Counted from the first letter of the stretch, positions 18,501-27,475 are shown. The stretch: DNA of 64,000 bases from CAYGOC01 sp964351495 (GCA_964351495.1 CAYGOC010000002.1:114874-178873); one strand, 5' to 3'. Translations and numbers: made by a program. Notes: generated by a model not told the origin, from the sequence alone.

Positions 18501-21500
18501 CCCTTCTGAGGCTTTAGAGGTGCCCGTTCAAATTGGCTGTTATTTAGTAAGTCAAGTAGTACAAACAAAACTTGAGAAAACAGGCGTTTTTTTAGAAGAA
18601 GATTTTTTCTCTTTTAACCCGAGAGCCGTTAGAGAGTTTTTCCCTATTTTTGTAAAAGCGCTACTTCCTAAGAAAGAAGAAGAGGCTCCTGTTGGGACCC
18701 CCGTGCTTTTAGAAAAATACGAAGAGGGCTTTTTTGCTCGTTTACAAGAGGTATTGCCCGCTACACTTGAAACCTTAATAATACCTAGAGAAAATAGATT
18801 TGTGCAGGTACTGCAGCTGCAGCACCTTGTAAAGATAGCAGAGAAAAACCCGGAAAAATCACAAGAAGAGTGTTTGAAAGAGGCTTTAAAAAAGGCAGAA
18901 AAAGAAATTTGGGATTTTTGGATTGAAAGGAAAAAAGATGCGTTTGTAGGAAGAGTTATTCACGGCGCTTCTAACATGGTTTTATACGGATCCCAAGCTT
19001 TTTCTATAGCCTTATCTAAAGAAAGATTCGGACAAATTCCGGAAGAAATAGCAAAAACGGTTTTGGGCACTTCTGCAAAAGAAATAGGTAGAATAGTCCA
19101 AGGAGGCAAAATAGTTGTTTCTCTTGGTGGAGGTCTTTTTGAAACGATCCATTCTCAGTTTATAAAACCTTTCCGAATAGAGCTTCTAGAAGAGCCTGTA
19201 TCAGACCTACAAAACGTAGCACAAGCTTTGCAAAAGCAAGAAGAGATCATGCAGGAAACGTTTTCTTTTTTCGCAGGGTTTTTTGTAAAAGAAGAGATGC
19301 CTATTGTAAGAACCCATGTAGAAGAGGTCCTTTCACAGGAAGAAAGTCCCTACGCTGCAATCCGAATTCAAGCCTCTTTTGAAGAAAGAAACAAAAAGCC
19401 CCCTGTTTTATCTTGGAAGTTTAGAGAAGATAAAGATCCTTTTACCCTACAAAGTGAAGTTCTTTCCCTACAAGAAAACCTTACCGTTTCTATTGAACAA
19501 CTGGAAAAAGGTCTTTATAGACTCTTTAAAGCCTATTCTAAAAGACTCTTTTCTTTCATAGAGTTAGAAGAGATCCTTCTGAAAAAAAACGGGGTGGAAG
19601 AGATACAAAATATCCTTTCTTGTACCCAATCAGAAGCAGAACTGTTTTGTTTTAGACTAGCTTGCCTCTCTTTTTATAAAGGGTACCTGGTTAAATTAAA
19701 CAAGGTAAAAGACATTTTGATTAGGAACGGCTCTTTGCAAGAGAAAGGGACTGAGATAGCTTCTATCCTATTAGAAAAAAGGAGTTACTCTTTTTCAGAA
19801 GATCCTTTCTTTGCTATTTCTTGTATGGTTTTTGAAGCCAGATCTCAAATGTGGCTAAGACAAGATCAAATAAGGCAATTGCAAGCTTCTAATAGAGCTC
19901 CTTTTTCTGTAATGGAAGCAATTCCCGGGTTTGGAAAGACAGCGGCTATATTACCCATGTTATCCCAGATTTGTGGGAAAAAAGGGAGCATCTCTCTTTT
20001 AGTTTTTACGAGAGCTCTAATAGATTCTAGTAAAGGAAAAATAGGAAAAGCTATTTCTGATGCTTTTGGAAGAGAGGTTTCTTTAATCAGTTTTGCAAGA
20101 GAACATACCATTCCTTTTTTGCGAAGAGCTTTCTTAAAAGTACAAAAAGCCCAAGAGATGGGAGAGATTTTAATTACGACCAAAGAAGATTTGCAATGTT
20201 TATGGCTCTCTTGCGTAGATCTTCTTCATAACGCTAAAAAAAGGACCAACGAAGAAGAAATAAAGTGGGACCTTTTATCGAGTATTTTAGCCACTCTGTA
20301 TAAAAACTCCTCTATGATAGTAGATGAGTGTCATGAGGCTTTTTCTCCTGAAGAGGTAGAAAAGTTTCCTATTACAGAAGAGGCTCATCTTCAAAAAAAA
20401 GATATTAGCGGAGTAAAGATAGTTTTTGAATCGCTTTTACAAATAGCAGAAGAAAAAGGGATCTCTATAGAAAAGGTTTTAAGTACCAAGAAGCTTTTTA
20501 AAGAAAGTTCCGCTCTTCTAGCAGAAAAAGTAGCTTCTTTCTTTCCTTTTTCCGAAGAAGAAAAAAAAGCGCTTCTTGCCTATTTACAATCTTATAAAGA
20601 AGAGCCCCCTACTTTTCTTCTAGAAGAAAACCCCTACTTTGCATCTGTTGCTTCCGCAAGGGGAGTGATTCTTTCTATTATTCCTTCTTTGCAAGAAGAA
20701 GAAGGAGCCAAAGTTAGCTACGGAAGATCGAGTATAGAGAAAGAAAAACGGTTTATGATTCCGTATTCTGGAAATAACAAACCCGAAGAAGGGAGTAGTT
20801 TTGAGTCTCCTTATGGAACTTTGGCGAGATCTTTTAGCTACTATCTGCAAAAAGGGATTTCTAATGAAGAGGCGAGACTTATACATAGCCTACTTGAAAA
20901 AGAGATAGCAGAAGAAATGAAAGAGAATCAATGTAAAGAAGAAGAGACGGAAACGATTGCCTTTTTACAGAAAATTTTTCGCACTGACAAAGTCACTTTA
21001 GATGCGTTTAGCATAGAAGAGATACAGAAAAATGAAAGGATGATCCTCTTTTTTGTAGAGAAAATAGTGGCCCCTACCATTCCTTACTATCCTTTTTCTA
21101 TAGATTGTACTGCCTCTGACTTTGCTTTTATGGGAAAAACAGTAAAGGCCCTATCCGGTACTATTTTTAATAAAAGCTTATATCCACAAGGGTTTTCCTA
21201 TGCGGAAATGAGAGAGACCACAGCAAACTCTTTGGCCTTAATAGAAAAGGCTTTAGAGGGAGGCTCTATTACAAAACTGCCAGACAATTCTTCTCGGGAA
21301 GAACTAAGAGATGCAGTCATAGAAGAAATGGTGCAAGATGCAGAGGGAATGCTTCTTATTGATCTTGGGAATCTGTTTGATGGGATAGAAAATGGGGACG
21401 TAGCTTCTATAATATGGACAAAAGTCAGATCGATAAGGCCAGAAATAGAAGGGGTTGTCTTTTTTGATGAAAAAAATCATATGCAAATTCTTACAGCTAG

Positions 21501-23076
21501 GGGAACGATTCCTTTTTCGGAAGACAAATTCCCTAAAGAGAAACGAATTTGCTATTTAGATGGGAATCACTTTTATGGAGTAGATATCGCACAAAAGCAA
21601 GGCGCAAAAGCTCACATTACAGTAGGGGATAATTCTTTGGCTGACTTTCAGCAAGCTTCTCTTCGCCTTAGAGGAATTGAAGAGAAACATCAAAAGCTTA
21701 GCCTACATTTGATGCCGGAAGTTTCTTTAGAAGATCCTTCTTTTTCCGAGCTGGTTCTCTTTTTAACGGGAAATGAAGAAAGAGAGCTGGTAAAAGGCTC
21801 TTTACAAGCGGCCTTTCAAAAACTAAATGCCGTTTTACGAAAAGAGATAATGATAAAGCTTCTTTCTAGCACTTCTTCTACAAGAGAGAACATGTTTGCC
21901 GCCTTTTCTGACCTGTTTGTTTCAGAAAAAAGTTTTAGTGCCATATCTGTTTTTGGAACAAAAAGAGAAGAGGTACGTACAGAAGGTTTTATCCAAAATT
22001 GGGTAGAAAAATGGGCTTTAAGAGTGCGAAACAGTAAATACCTTGAGCCTTCAGAAAAGCAAAAAATAGAAAAAGCCCTTACCGATTTTACGCAAGATTT
22101 TTTACCTACGACTACTCTTATAGAGGGGATAAATCCTATAAACACCCATAAAACGGTCAGAGTAAAAGAAAAACAAAGAGAAAAGCAGCAAGAGAAGACT
22201 CAAGAAAAGACTCAAGAGCATCAAAAAGAGCGTCAAAAAGAGGCGCAAATATTGCTGCCAGTTTCTCCGGTAGAGGTTAGAAAAGAAGAATACATCCCTT
22301 GGGATCCTGATTTAAGTTTAGACAACTTTGTTTTTAGAAAAGACAATACCGCTTCTTTACCAAAAATTTTACAACAGTCGTCTCAGAAAGGGTGGCAGCT
22401 ATTTTCTCACCTTATGGAAGATACGATGGGAGCCACGCACAATCTTGTTCCTTATCAGAAAGGGTGGATAGAGTCTTTCTTGGGTTCTTCTATTAGAGAT
22501 TGGAGCCAAAAAGCAGGTCACGTACTTGTAGTAATTCCTGACCCCAAAAACGAAAAAAACTTTTTTACCATTGGATTAAGTAGGGCAGATGCCTTGTTTT
22601 GGGAGAAAAAACTAAAAAATAGTTCTTCAAAACCTCTATATGCAATCTTTAGTATTTGGGAAGATACTCACCCTTACTTGGTAACAAAAGAGAGTGCTTT
22701 TAAAAAGGTAGCACAAGATCCCTCTTTTAAAAGGCAAAAAGCTCTATGGAGGGCTTTTCAGTTTCCGGAGAAACTGAGCCAAGAAGATAAAACTATTTTA
22801 GAAGAGAGGATATCTACAGTAATAGAAGAAGGAAAAATTCCTTCTTTAGAGGAACTTCAAAAAGGGGTAGAAGAGCTTAGCATAGAGACGTTAGAAGAAA
22901 GAATAATCATACATCAAAATCAAAGAGGGGAGGCGGTTCTTTCTTGCGTGAAAAAGATGCTTTCCCAAGATAGGTTTTATAAGCTTCGAGAGAAGTACCG
23001 AAATAGGCGGAGAGTAAAAAAAGGGGAGAGAATAGACATGAATAATCCTATATTTATGCCAAGAGGTTTTTTCTAA
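12574..23076 (+). CDS. giant protein with DUF3638-like degenerate SF2 helicase region
   Basis: At 3,500 residues this is by far the largest gene here. The ATG at 12574 is used; a TTG at 12556 would add six residues. The first half is mostly helical, with a possible membrane segment around residues 490-525 and a Pro/Ser-rich stretch at about 770-920 that includes a serine run. Nucleotide-binding motifs lie in the last third: Walker A-like IPGFGKTAA (Lys2455), DECH box (Asp2584), ALSGTIF, LDGNHFYGVD (about 2994) and QQASLRLRG (about 3026), the last two like SF2 motifs Va and VI. A Lys/Gln/Glu repeat (about 3198-3225) precedes a 280-residue tail. The pattern resembles the DUF3638/DUF3645 proteins of eukaryotes and environmental chlamydiae. 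Helicase activity is unproven and the function unknown. Composition matches its neighbours. Confidence 0.85.
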   Translation: MSNSLFLSTDSFFNRTLSTIEESVYLSKALIVIKEAGKYFCYIEAPLLQVVSLPYKLAWQVCQNLYLIHKIAFITIFASRKLEVKGLDPEVGELLLEKTKEAFQKGFQEIFFDLEMVGFSFFVNQFTKHFLESTLSVLPEERIRALSKGQVEKILLGKINEVIVEEVKKGGKILVEKGFDAFSAFFISNIISQMSPQSEELLQRASLLAKEKEDIFFEIKKKEEGYEIALYMVNTTLSSKNSENSLQFPVYYFDKVTEEKLQELKPFLESWQKRGSEQLFVELSEVPEVLERHFGSPYKKREASITNAHSFGSKEAFQWVRQKIALAAPSISVVQRERLFLSLQIVDLSAAFVQASEEGSFERWVLLLQTTKNLQKESSYLGEYPEKENDMRTLDEIEYQIKEKMELLLKETREKEGSFSFFNPLFSWLLDVNNPFLVKLEEGIQKALGKNYKTLRNHVLEKMPSVETERLGGREKFFALFSCFFIQMISLEVISVVLGFLLPFKGAEFYVLRAGLSAFSIQHTKSLVPEKYWKEFNRVWGEVCFFWIPYAVDWGYKFLLPKQDQEEISYFVDYVDAISFKSCLKELRQEALSSSPIKKGGEKVIPFLQKEIEEVEKVVSTQEKKEAEKKEQEVSITPSFEGSYFSFLCDTIQDAEEKLESSFFVEKETEEKPFQFYKKALPVLSKMVSQNSYSKVPFSEKDLQNIGEVFEDRIGLKRVDYTNGFSEGIFCFQFHSTQNSLLPKSIRHETEGFLGKIIDQLEDKSTKPSPIVDSSSQKPPHAFKRRVVDPYYENEDFTDTLSFRRQSPLKPPLEPSSKSSSSSSSYISPKNIVQRDDERKETDNPKPPSVTRPFTEPLKNPPQNFKVGIDPEIIGEKRVEPLRESPSVVDLRPSLTDPIQSSSSSRPISFSNRKGAVSRAISIIEEKFLLKKEEIKTASDLGRYLEALCVFMEKKRNSLVEFYESQGSLEVSEREIGFSNYCLFQEQIERQFIQNLLELPFFDIPIKKEEVEALLETTFKTAERLKENRTLLLHREKEYELVLSTLLVFLEDLEEIRNPSYSRLFFGFTTFKNFFLRGEEYGIDESPLFDLSEKTIVPLEKLFSKFQSLNLKNKKEQSLELFDLELLQETKLEQFFENSLQIQKAKQGTYIYLPGDRNAERRLKNLRLLRTGGISLGEREIPSYLTKDVREELEKDINTIEQKNPFYKRISPLEETFSKYSSLREAGAILFSNRRDFIGGEDVRMHYTYKGVIATGYFDFGDKNLPSFLYDFLSRLKSLKAEERIDPAHFSHFIKYAVLWKKEVKESPELALLLLETLLSLKKLNKDVFSHAFIRVMPLYIFTEWSFYVVKFFHPEVLQQFLQEHNLVESFFSFEEKVRSPDAVRTRLQILGSYSEEEIEEETLFQGFWDLFLFLKSGEFDSNVHFRFKLDYEKKSSLQSVKMLSYLAIKKMQEPSFREKLTKAVAKRSGEIEGAFLEEASFKEFVEVFTELRPTRKSIFFYSPSKKDGILTQDGKIGFLPQPEEREGLHPPDRQPRVIERSVILKNSFPLNLHVTKEEGTRLIKVRENSGSSVFRTYEIPEWIDEQRLDHVYFCPDISPFWFSSYIETFSGIIPPILRAFLRGGSYSFYEGDGKILCVVKGDREDLFFVQEGNVWRLINWGATIAEEQKIPSLDFLENYLVLEEGGKKKVLYFHSFYKELYLTTIERFSPKGSGFIRKFFFLFPETEKLFLALESIGSEKKKGLDYKMLSISEKGEIAYQDFSEISLAIIHSFYTDSVQFRSLCRLLRHKIEMGAIQEKKELFALILALSCLQVGSPSKGDFSEVFRLVSLFFEEKEFTEETVSLNIRIAMFTSFFTLYASYRKQGDMVEKLEEVEEALFLAELLNQYSFAVQKFCKEERLSFHLEGFIKNGIFSVLSGIFSEDFVGRLQYLDKKYPQLGNHRLVGTLFEFFKTSRKIASSIIIPSLPMPSFALIPSEALEVPVQIGCYLVSQVVQTKLEKTGVFLEEDFFSFNPRAVREFFPIFVKALLPKKEEEAPVGTPVLLEKYEEGFFARLQEVLPATLETLIIPRENRFVQVLQLQHLVKIAEKNPEKSQEECLKEALKKAEKEIWDFWIERKKDAFVGRVIHGASNMVLYGSQAFSIALSKERFGQIPEEIAKTVLGTSAKEIGRIVQGGKIVVSLGGGLFETIHSQFIKPFRIELLEEPVSDLQNVAQALQKQEEIMQETFSFFAGFFVKEEMPIVRTHVEEVLSQEESPYAAIRIQASFEERNKKPPVLSWKFREDKDPFTLQSEVLSLQENLTVSIEQLEKGLYRLFKAYSKRLFSFIELEEILLKKNGVEEIQNILSCTQSEAELFCFRLACLSFYKGYLVKLNKVKDILIRNGSLQEKGTEIASILLEKRSYSFSEDPFFAISCMVFEARSQMWLRQDQIRQLQASNRAPFSVMEAIPGFGKTAAILPMLSQICGKKGSISLLVFTRALIDSSKGKIGKAISDAFGREVSLISFAREHTIPFLRRAFLKVQKAQEMGEILITTKEDLQCLWLSCVDLLHNAKKRTNEEEIKWDLLSSILATLYKNSSMIVDECHEAFSPEEVEKFPITEEAHLQKKDISGVKIVFESLLQIAEEKGISIEKVLSTKKLFKESSALLAEKVASFFPFSEEEKKALLAYLQSYKEEPPTFLLEENPYFASVASARGVILSIIPSLQEEEGAKVSYGRSSIEKEKRFMIPYSGNNKPEEGSSFESPYGTLARSFSYYLQKGISNEEARLIHSLLEKEIAEEMKENQCKEEETETIAFLQKIFRTDKVTLDAFSIEEIQKNERMILFFVEKIVAPTIPYYPFSIDCTASDFAFMGKTVKALSGTIFNKSLYPQGFSYAEMRETTANSLALIEKALEGGSITKLPDNSSREELRDAVIEEMVQDAEGMLLIDLGNLFDGIENGDVASIIWTKVRSIRPEIEGVVFFDEKNHMQILTARGTIPFSEDKFPKEKRICYLDGNHFYGVDIAQKQGAKAHITVGDNSLADFQQASLRLRGIEEKHQKLSLHLMPEVSLEDPSFSELVLFLTGNEERELVKGSLQAAFQKLNAVLRKEIMIKLLSSTSSTRENMFAAFSDLFVSEKSFSAISVFGTKREEVRTEGFIQNWVEKWALRVRNSKYLEPSEKQKIEKALTDFTQDFLPTTTLIEGINPINTHKTVRVKEKQREKQQEKTQEKTQEHQKERQKEAQILLPVSPVEVRKEEYIPWDPDLSLDNFVFRKDNTASLPKILQQSSQKGWQLFSHLMEDTMGATHNLVPYQKGWIESFLGSSIRDWSQKAGHVLVVIPDPKNEKNFFTIGLSRADALFWEKKLKNSSSKPLYAIFSIWEDTHPYLVTKESAFKKVAQDPSFKRQKALWRAFQFPEKLSQEDKTILEERISTVIEEGKIPSLEELQKGVEELSIETLEERIIIHQNQRGEAVLSCVKKMLSQDRFYKLREKYRNRRRVKKGERIDMNNPIFMPRGFF

Positions 23077-23084
23077 GAACCAAT

Positions 23085-24104
23085 TTAGATCCAGATCCCT
23101 ATAGCCTCTTTCACTTCAGAAAGCGTTTTCTCTGCTATCATGGCAGCCTCTTCAGAGCCTTTACGGATGATTTGATGTACATAATCTATGTTTTTTTCAA
23201 ACTCCTTTCGTTTCTTTCTTACAGGAGAAAGAAATGCTTCCAACACGTCTAAAAGACGTTTTTTCAAAATAGAGTCTGCAAGTCCCCCTTTTCGGTAGTG
23301 CTCTTTTAGCCTTTCTACTTCTTGGGTGTTGGGATCAAAAGCGCTTAGGTAACTAAAGACAGGGTTTCCTTCTACTTTACCTGGGTCTTCCACTTTTAAG
23401 TGAGTAGGATCGGTGTACATTTTTTTCACCTTTTTTGCTAATGTATCTGATTCCTCTGATAGGAAAATAGCATTGCCGGTAGTTTTACTCATCTTTGGTT
23501 TTCCATCCGTTCCGGGAAGCCTAGAAGAGGAAGAGAGAAGAGCCTTGGGTTCTACTAAAAACTCTTTTTTATAGGTATGAGAAAATTTTCTAACCAGTTC
23601 CACCGTTTGTTCTATCATCGGAATTTGGTCTTCTCCCACGGGAACTAGATCAGCCTTAAAAGCGGTAATATCGGCAGCCTGTGAAATAGGATAGATCATA
23701 AAGCCGGCAGGCACGCTTTCACCAAACCCTTTTTGTAGAATTTCTGCTTTTACGGTTGGATTGTGTTTTAACCGATTCCAAGTAACTAAATTCAAATAAA
23801 ACAAGGTGAGTTCTGAAAGAGCAGAGATTTTGGACTGCAGAAATATCGTTGTTTTTTCAGGGTCGATTCCCACGGATAAGTAGTCTAATAATACTTCGGT
23901 AACATACTTTTTTAAGATTTCCGGATTTTCTGCATGGTCGGTAAGACCTTGCATGTCTGCTATCATAACAAACTGTTTGTTCTTTTCTTGCAAAAAAGTT
24001 CTAGCCTTTAAAGAACCTACAAAATGGCCCAGATGAAGAGGCCCCGTCGGCCTGTCTCCCGTTAGTATTGTCTTCCCTTGGTATGTATCAAAATTATCTT
24101 GCAT
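23085..24104 (-). CDS. trpS: tryptophanyl-tRNA synthetase
   Basis: Charges tRNA-Trp. The class I motif HLGH lies at residues 24-27 in GDRPTGPLHLGHFVGSL, and KMSKT at 204-208, before TGNAIFL. The mid part has VPVGEDQ, which contacts the adenylate in TrpRS. The length of 339 residues is normal for a bacterial TrpRS. It converges on the giant gene with only eight bases between the stops and no visible terminator there, so transcription from the two sides probably meets. Upstream lies divergent pknD. Confidence 0.96.
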   Translation of the reverse strand: MQDNFDTYQGKTILTGDRPTGPLHLGHFVGSLKARTFLQEKNKQFVMIADMQGLTDHAENPEILKKYVTEVLLDYLSVGIDPEKTTIFLQSKISALSELTLFYLNLVTWNRLKHNPTVKAEILQKGFGESVPAGFMIYPISQAADITAFKADLVPVGEDQIPMIEQTVELVRKFSHTYKKEFLVEPKALLSSSSRLPGTDGKPKMSKTTGNAIFLSEESDTLAKKVKKMYTDPTHLKVEDPGKVEGNPVFSYLSAFDPNTQEVERLKEHYRKGGLADSILKKRLLDVLEAFLSPVRKKRKEFEKNIDYVHQIIRKGSEEAAMIAEKTLSEVKEAIGIWI

Positions 24105-24248
24105 AAGCTGCAGTATAAGAAGAAGAGAGGTTTTTGAATAGAAAAACCCCTTTTTAGACTTTCGAAATTGATCTTTTTTCGGTTTTTCTCTATCCCTTTA
24201 AAAGGGAAATCGCTTTTATTAAGGCTATGGGGTAAAACCGCTACTTGT

Positions 24249-26966
24249 ATGATAGATAGGTATACGATAAAAAAATCCTTAGGGAAAGGGGGCATGGGAG
24301 AGGTTTTTTTAGCCTATGACCCTTCTTGTAAAAGGGAGGTTGCCCTAAAAAGAATCAGGCCCGACTTAAAAGAAAAAAAGTCGATACAAAGTCGATTTTT
24401 ACGAGAAGCGCAGATAGCAGCGCAGCTTACCCACCCCTCTATTGTTCCTATTTTTACCATTCATGAAGAGCTTTTTTATTACACTATGCCCTACGTCGAA
24501 GGAGAAACCTTAAGTTTCATATTACGAGGGGCTAGAGAAGAGCAAAGAAAGGGGAAAATTGTGCATCCGGTAGGGGGGTCTATTGCCTCTTTACTGCGCA
24601 TTTTTTTACAAGTTTGTGAGGCTATCTCTTACGCTCATGCCAAAAATATTATTCACCGAGACATAAAACCGGAGAACATCATTATTGGGAAGTATGGAGA
24701 GGTGATGATTTTAGACTGGGGTATAGCGGAGTTTTTACAAGAGGCTTCTATTAGGGGAGGGAAAGTAGCCGGCACAATCTCGTATATGGCTCCCGAAAAA
24801 GTGCAAGGTTCTCCTAGTTCTATAAAAACGGAGATTTACTCTTTGGGAGTTATGTTATATCAAATTTTAACCTTAGAGTTGCCTTTTCATAGAGGAAATT
24901 TGGCTGCTTTTAAAAAGGTAGCCGGGAAAGAAATATGGACTCCTGTTTCAGAGCTGGCTCCTTATAGAGAGATTCCGCAAGAGATGGAAAAAATTATAGA
25001 GAAATGTCTTTGCACAGATCCTGAAAAGCGATTTTTATCTGTCTCTTCTCTTATTGAAGAAATCAAAAAGGTGGTAGAAGGGACTCCTAGTTGGATTTTT
25101 GCAGCAGAGCTTACTCTTTCCAATCAACAGGACTGGGAATTTCAAGAAAATGTCTTTTTAGCAAAACATATTGCTATTACAAGACATGTAGAATTTATGG
25201 AATGGGTCAGTTTAATGGTTTCAAAGCAGATGTTTTCCGGGAATATTCGGATAGAAACCAAAGTGAAGATAAAAGAGGGGGGAAGTGGGGCCGGTTTTTT
25301 ATTTAGCGTTCCGGAACTGAATCAGAGAAAAAGCTTAGAGCAAGGCTATTGTCTTTGGCTTGCTCCTCAAAAATGTCAGCTTTTCCGCTCTAATGTATTG
25401 GTAGTAGAAAAAGAGGCCCCCCTTTTAGAAAAAAAGAAGTGGTACCGAGTGTGTATAGAAAAAAGGCTCTCTTTTGTGAATGTGTTTTTAGAGGATACTC
25501 TTATCATTTCTTATACCTCCCATTTCCCTCTTTCCGGCACCCATATTGGTATGCTTCATAAAGATGGAGAATTTGAAATAGAGCCCTTACTGGTATATAC
25601 AAGCTCCTCTAATGCTATGATAAACTGTCTAGCGGTTCCGGATGCTTTTTATGCCTACAAAGACTATGAACATGCTCTTTTAGAGTATCGAAAAATAGGC
25701 AATTCTTTTGCGGGAAGAGAAGAGGGAAGGGAGGCTTTTTTCAGGGCAGGACTTACTCTTTTACAAAGGGCAAAAGAAGAAGAAAGAAAAAAAGAGAAGA
25801 AAGCATTTTTTCAAGAAGCCTTCAAAGAATTTGAGCATTTGGTAGGGTCAGGAGCTCCTCTTCAACTTTTAGGAAAAGCCATGGTATACGAAGCTATGGA
25901 GGACTTTGAGGAAGAGGTGAAATGTTTGGAGTTTGCTTTAAGAAAATATCCAAAGCACCCTCTTCTTTCTTTATTTGAAGAATATATCTTATTTCGGATG
26001 CATGAAAGTTCTCATACTAGAAGACAGGCAGCTTACCATCTAATTCTTTTAGCAGTACGGTATTTTCCCAAAATTTTTCAGCAAAAGGACACGAAAAACC
26101 TGTTGGAGGGTCTCAAAAAACATTGGGAGTTTCCTTTTTTTATGGAAGAGGCTTCAAAAGAAAGTTTGCAAGCAAGAATCGCGATTGTTTTGGCCTTTTG
26201 GGTGAGAAATAAAGCCATTTTAGTAGAGATCTCAAAAGTATTTTCTAAGATGGAAGTAGTAGAGAAAAAAACAATACAAAATGCTTTAATGGGCCTTTTT
26301 GAACTGGATTTTATCTCAGAGATAAAAGAGCTAATAGAGGATAAAACCATACAGAAAAATCTCCCTTGGGGATTCAAGGAATTGGTTTTTTCTGATTTAG
26401 AAAAAATTTCTTTTCTTATTGAGAAAGCTCCTTTGCGGTTAGAAAAAAAAGAGGTAAGGGTTCTTTTTTCCCTTTTGAAAGAAAAGCTTTTACAGGGACT
26501 CTTTGAAGAGGTGCAAACCTTTTTTTCTTCTCTTCGAAACTGTGAAGTGTCTAAAGAAGAGCTTGCCTATTTAGATGAAATACTTTTGTGGTCTCTTTTA
26601 GCTCAAAAAAAATACAAGGCAGCGCAAAACTTAATTAAGAGATACTCGGAAAAAAAACTTTCCGATTTCACAAGCCCTATGTATACGGCTTATGGGTGTT
26701 TTTTGACTTTGCAAGGATCTCGTGAAAAAGCAACTCTTTTTTTCGCTAATTTAACAGAAAAGAGATATCCCCCAATTCATGCTCTTGCCAGTTTTTATCT
26801 TTGCGGAAAAATAGAAGAAGAAAAAGGATGGATAAAGAGTGCTTTTTATTATGAAAAAAAACTGCTTTTTGAAAGACTTATTCTGTTTTTTCACTGTACG
26901 GGAGAAAAAGAGAAGAAAACCCTTTTTGAAAAGAAGCTATCATGCCTGAAGAAAGACCCATCGTAG
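24249..26966 (+). CDS. pknD: PknD-type serine/threonine protein kinase
   Basis: A Hanks-type kinase. The ATG at 24249 is chosen because it directly precedes the kinase fold; an upstream in-frame start would add 27 poorly conserved residues. The kinase domain (about 1-285) shows GKGGMGEV (12-19), Lys34, HRDIKPEN (136-143), DWG (156-158) in place of DFG, and MAPEK. Next comes a beta-rich region at about 300-460 that looks like a laminin-G/concanavalin-like sandwich, then tetratricopeptide-like helices to the end at residue 905. Chlamydial PknD has the same layout and also precedes valS. No clear membrane helix is seen. The Nudix gene overlaps its 3' end by 25 bp, which points to one operon. Confidence 0.9.
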   Translation: MIDRYTIKKSLGKGGMGEVFLAYDPSCKREVALKRIRPDLKEKKSIQSRFLREAQIAAQLTHPSIVPIFTIHEELFYYTMPYVEGETLSFILRGAREEQRKGKIVHPVGGSIASLLRIFLQVCEAISYAHAKNIIHRDIKPENIIIGKYGEVMILDWGIAEFLQEASIRGGKVAGTISYMAPEKVQGSPSSIKTEIYSLGVMLYQILTLELPFHRGNLAAFKKVAGKEIWTPVSELAPYREIPQEMEKIIEKCLCTDPEKRFLSVSSLIEEIKKVVEGTPSWIFAAELTLSNQQDWEFQENVFLAKHIAITRHVEFMEWVSLMVSKQMFSGNIRIETKVKIKEGGSGAGFLFSVPELNQRKSLEQGYCLWLAPQKCQLFRSNVLVVEKEAPLLEKKKWYRVCIEKRLSFVNVFLEDTLIISYTSHFPLSGTHIGMLHKDGEFEIEPLLVYTSSSNAMINCLAVPDAFYAYKDYEHALLEYRKIGNSFAGREEGREAFFRAGLTLLQRAKEEERKKEKKAFFQEAFKEFEHLVGSGAPLQLLGKAMVYEAMEDFEEEVKCLEFALRKYPKHPLLSLFEEYILFRMHESSHTRRQAAYHLILLAVRYFPKIFQQKDTKNLLEGLKKHWEFPFFMEEASKESLQARIAIVLAFWVRNKAILVEISKVFSKMEVVEKKTIQNALMGLFELDFISEIKELIEDKTIQKNLPWGFKELVFSDLEKISFLIEKAPLRLEKKEVRVLFSLLKEKLLQGLFEEVQTFFSSLRNCEVSKEELAYLDEILLWSLLAQKKYKAAQNLIKRYSEKKLSDFTSPMYTAYGCFLTLQGSREKATLFFANLTEKRYPPIHALASFYLCGKIEEEKGWIKSAFYYEKKLLFERLILFFHCTGEKEKKTLFEKKLSCLKKDPS

Positions 26967-27475
26967 AAAAAACCGATACCCTATACGAAGGGTTTTTTGA
27001 TTTACAATTAGATCATCTAAAAAGACAAGAGAAGTCAATGAGTTATCTTGTTTTAGATATAAAAGCAGATGGAGCTGCTGTTTTAGCTTCTTTTGAAGGA
27101 AAGTATCTTCTTTTACAAGAATATAGACATCCTCTCAAAAAATATATTTATGGACTTCCCGGAGGGAGGGTAGAAAGGGGAGAGCCTTTACAAGTTAGCG
27201 CTGAAAGAGAGTTTTTAGAAGAGACAGGGTATGAAGCGCTCTCTTTAGAATATTTAGGCTTTTATATTCCCTTGCCTTCTATTACAGATCATAAGATCCA
27301 TCTTTTTTACGCTCCTAGAATACAGAAAGCAAAAGAGCCTAAGAGGGAGTCTTTTGAGTTTATGGAGGTTCTTTTTCTTTCGGAAAAAGAAATTTTTGAC
27401 AAGATGCGAGAAAAAATGCTTTTTGATACGAGCGTTTTTTCTGCTTTTTTTTATAAAAAATTTCTTTCGAGGTAG
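26942..27475 (+). CDS. Nudix hydrolase, ADP-ribose pyrophosphatase-like
   Basis: Nudix enzymes hydrolyse nucleoside diphosphates linked to another group. The box G-x5-E-x7-REUxEExGU is complete at residues 75-97 (Gly75, Glu81, Arg89, Glu90, Glu93, Glu94, Gly96). The preceding EYRHPLKKYIYGLPGG is typical of the ADP-ribose/NDP-sugar pyrophosphatase group. At 177 residues it is of normal size. The ATG lies inside the end of pknD (25-bp overlap) and valS starts 50 bp downstream, so pknD, this gene and valS are probably co-transcribed. The exact substrate is not determined by the motif. Confidence 0.88.
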   Translation: MPEERPIVEKTDTLYEGFFDLQLDHLKRQEKSMSYLVLDIKADGAAVLASFEGKYLLLQEYRHPLKKYIYGLPGGRVERGEPLQVSAEREFLEETGYEALSLEYLGFYIPLPSITDHKIHLFYAPRIQKAKEPKRESFEFMEVLFLSEKEIFDKMREKMLFDTSVFSAFFYKKFLSR

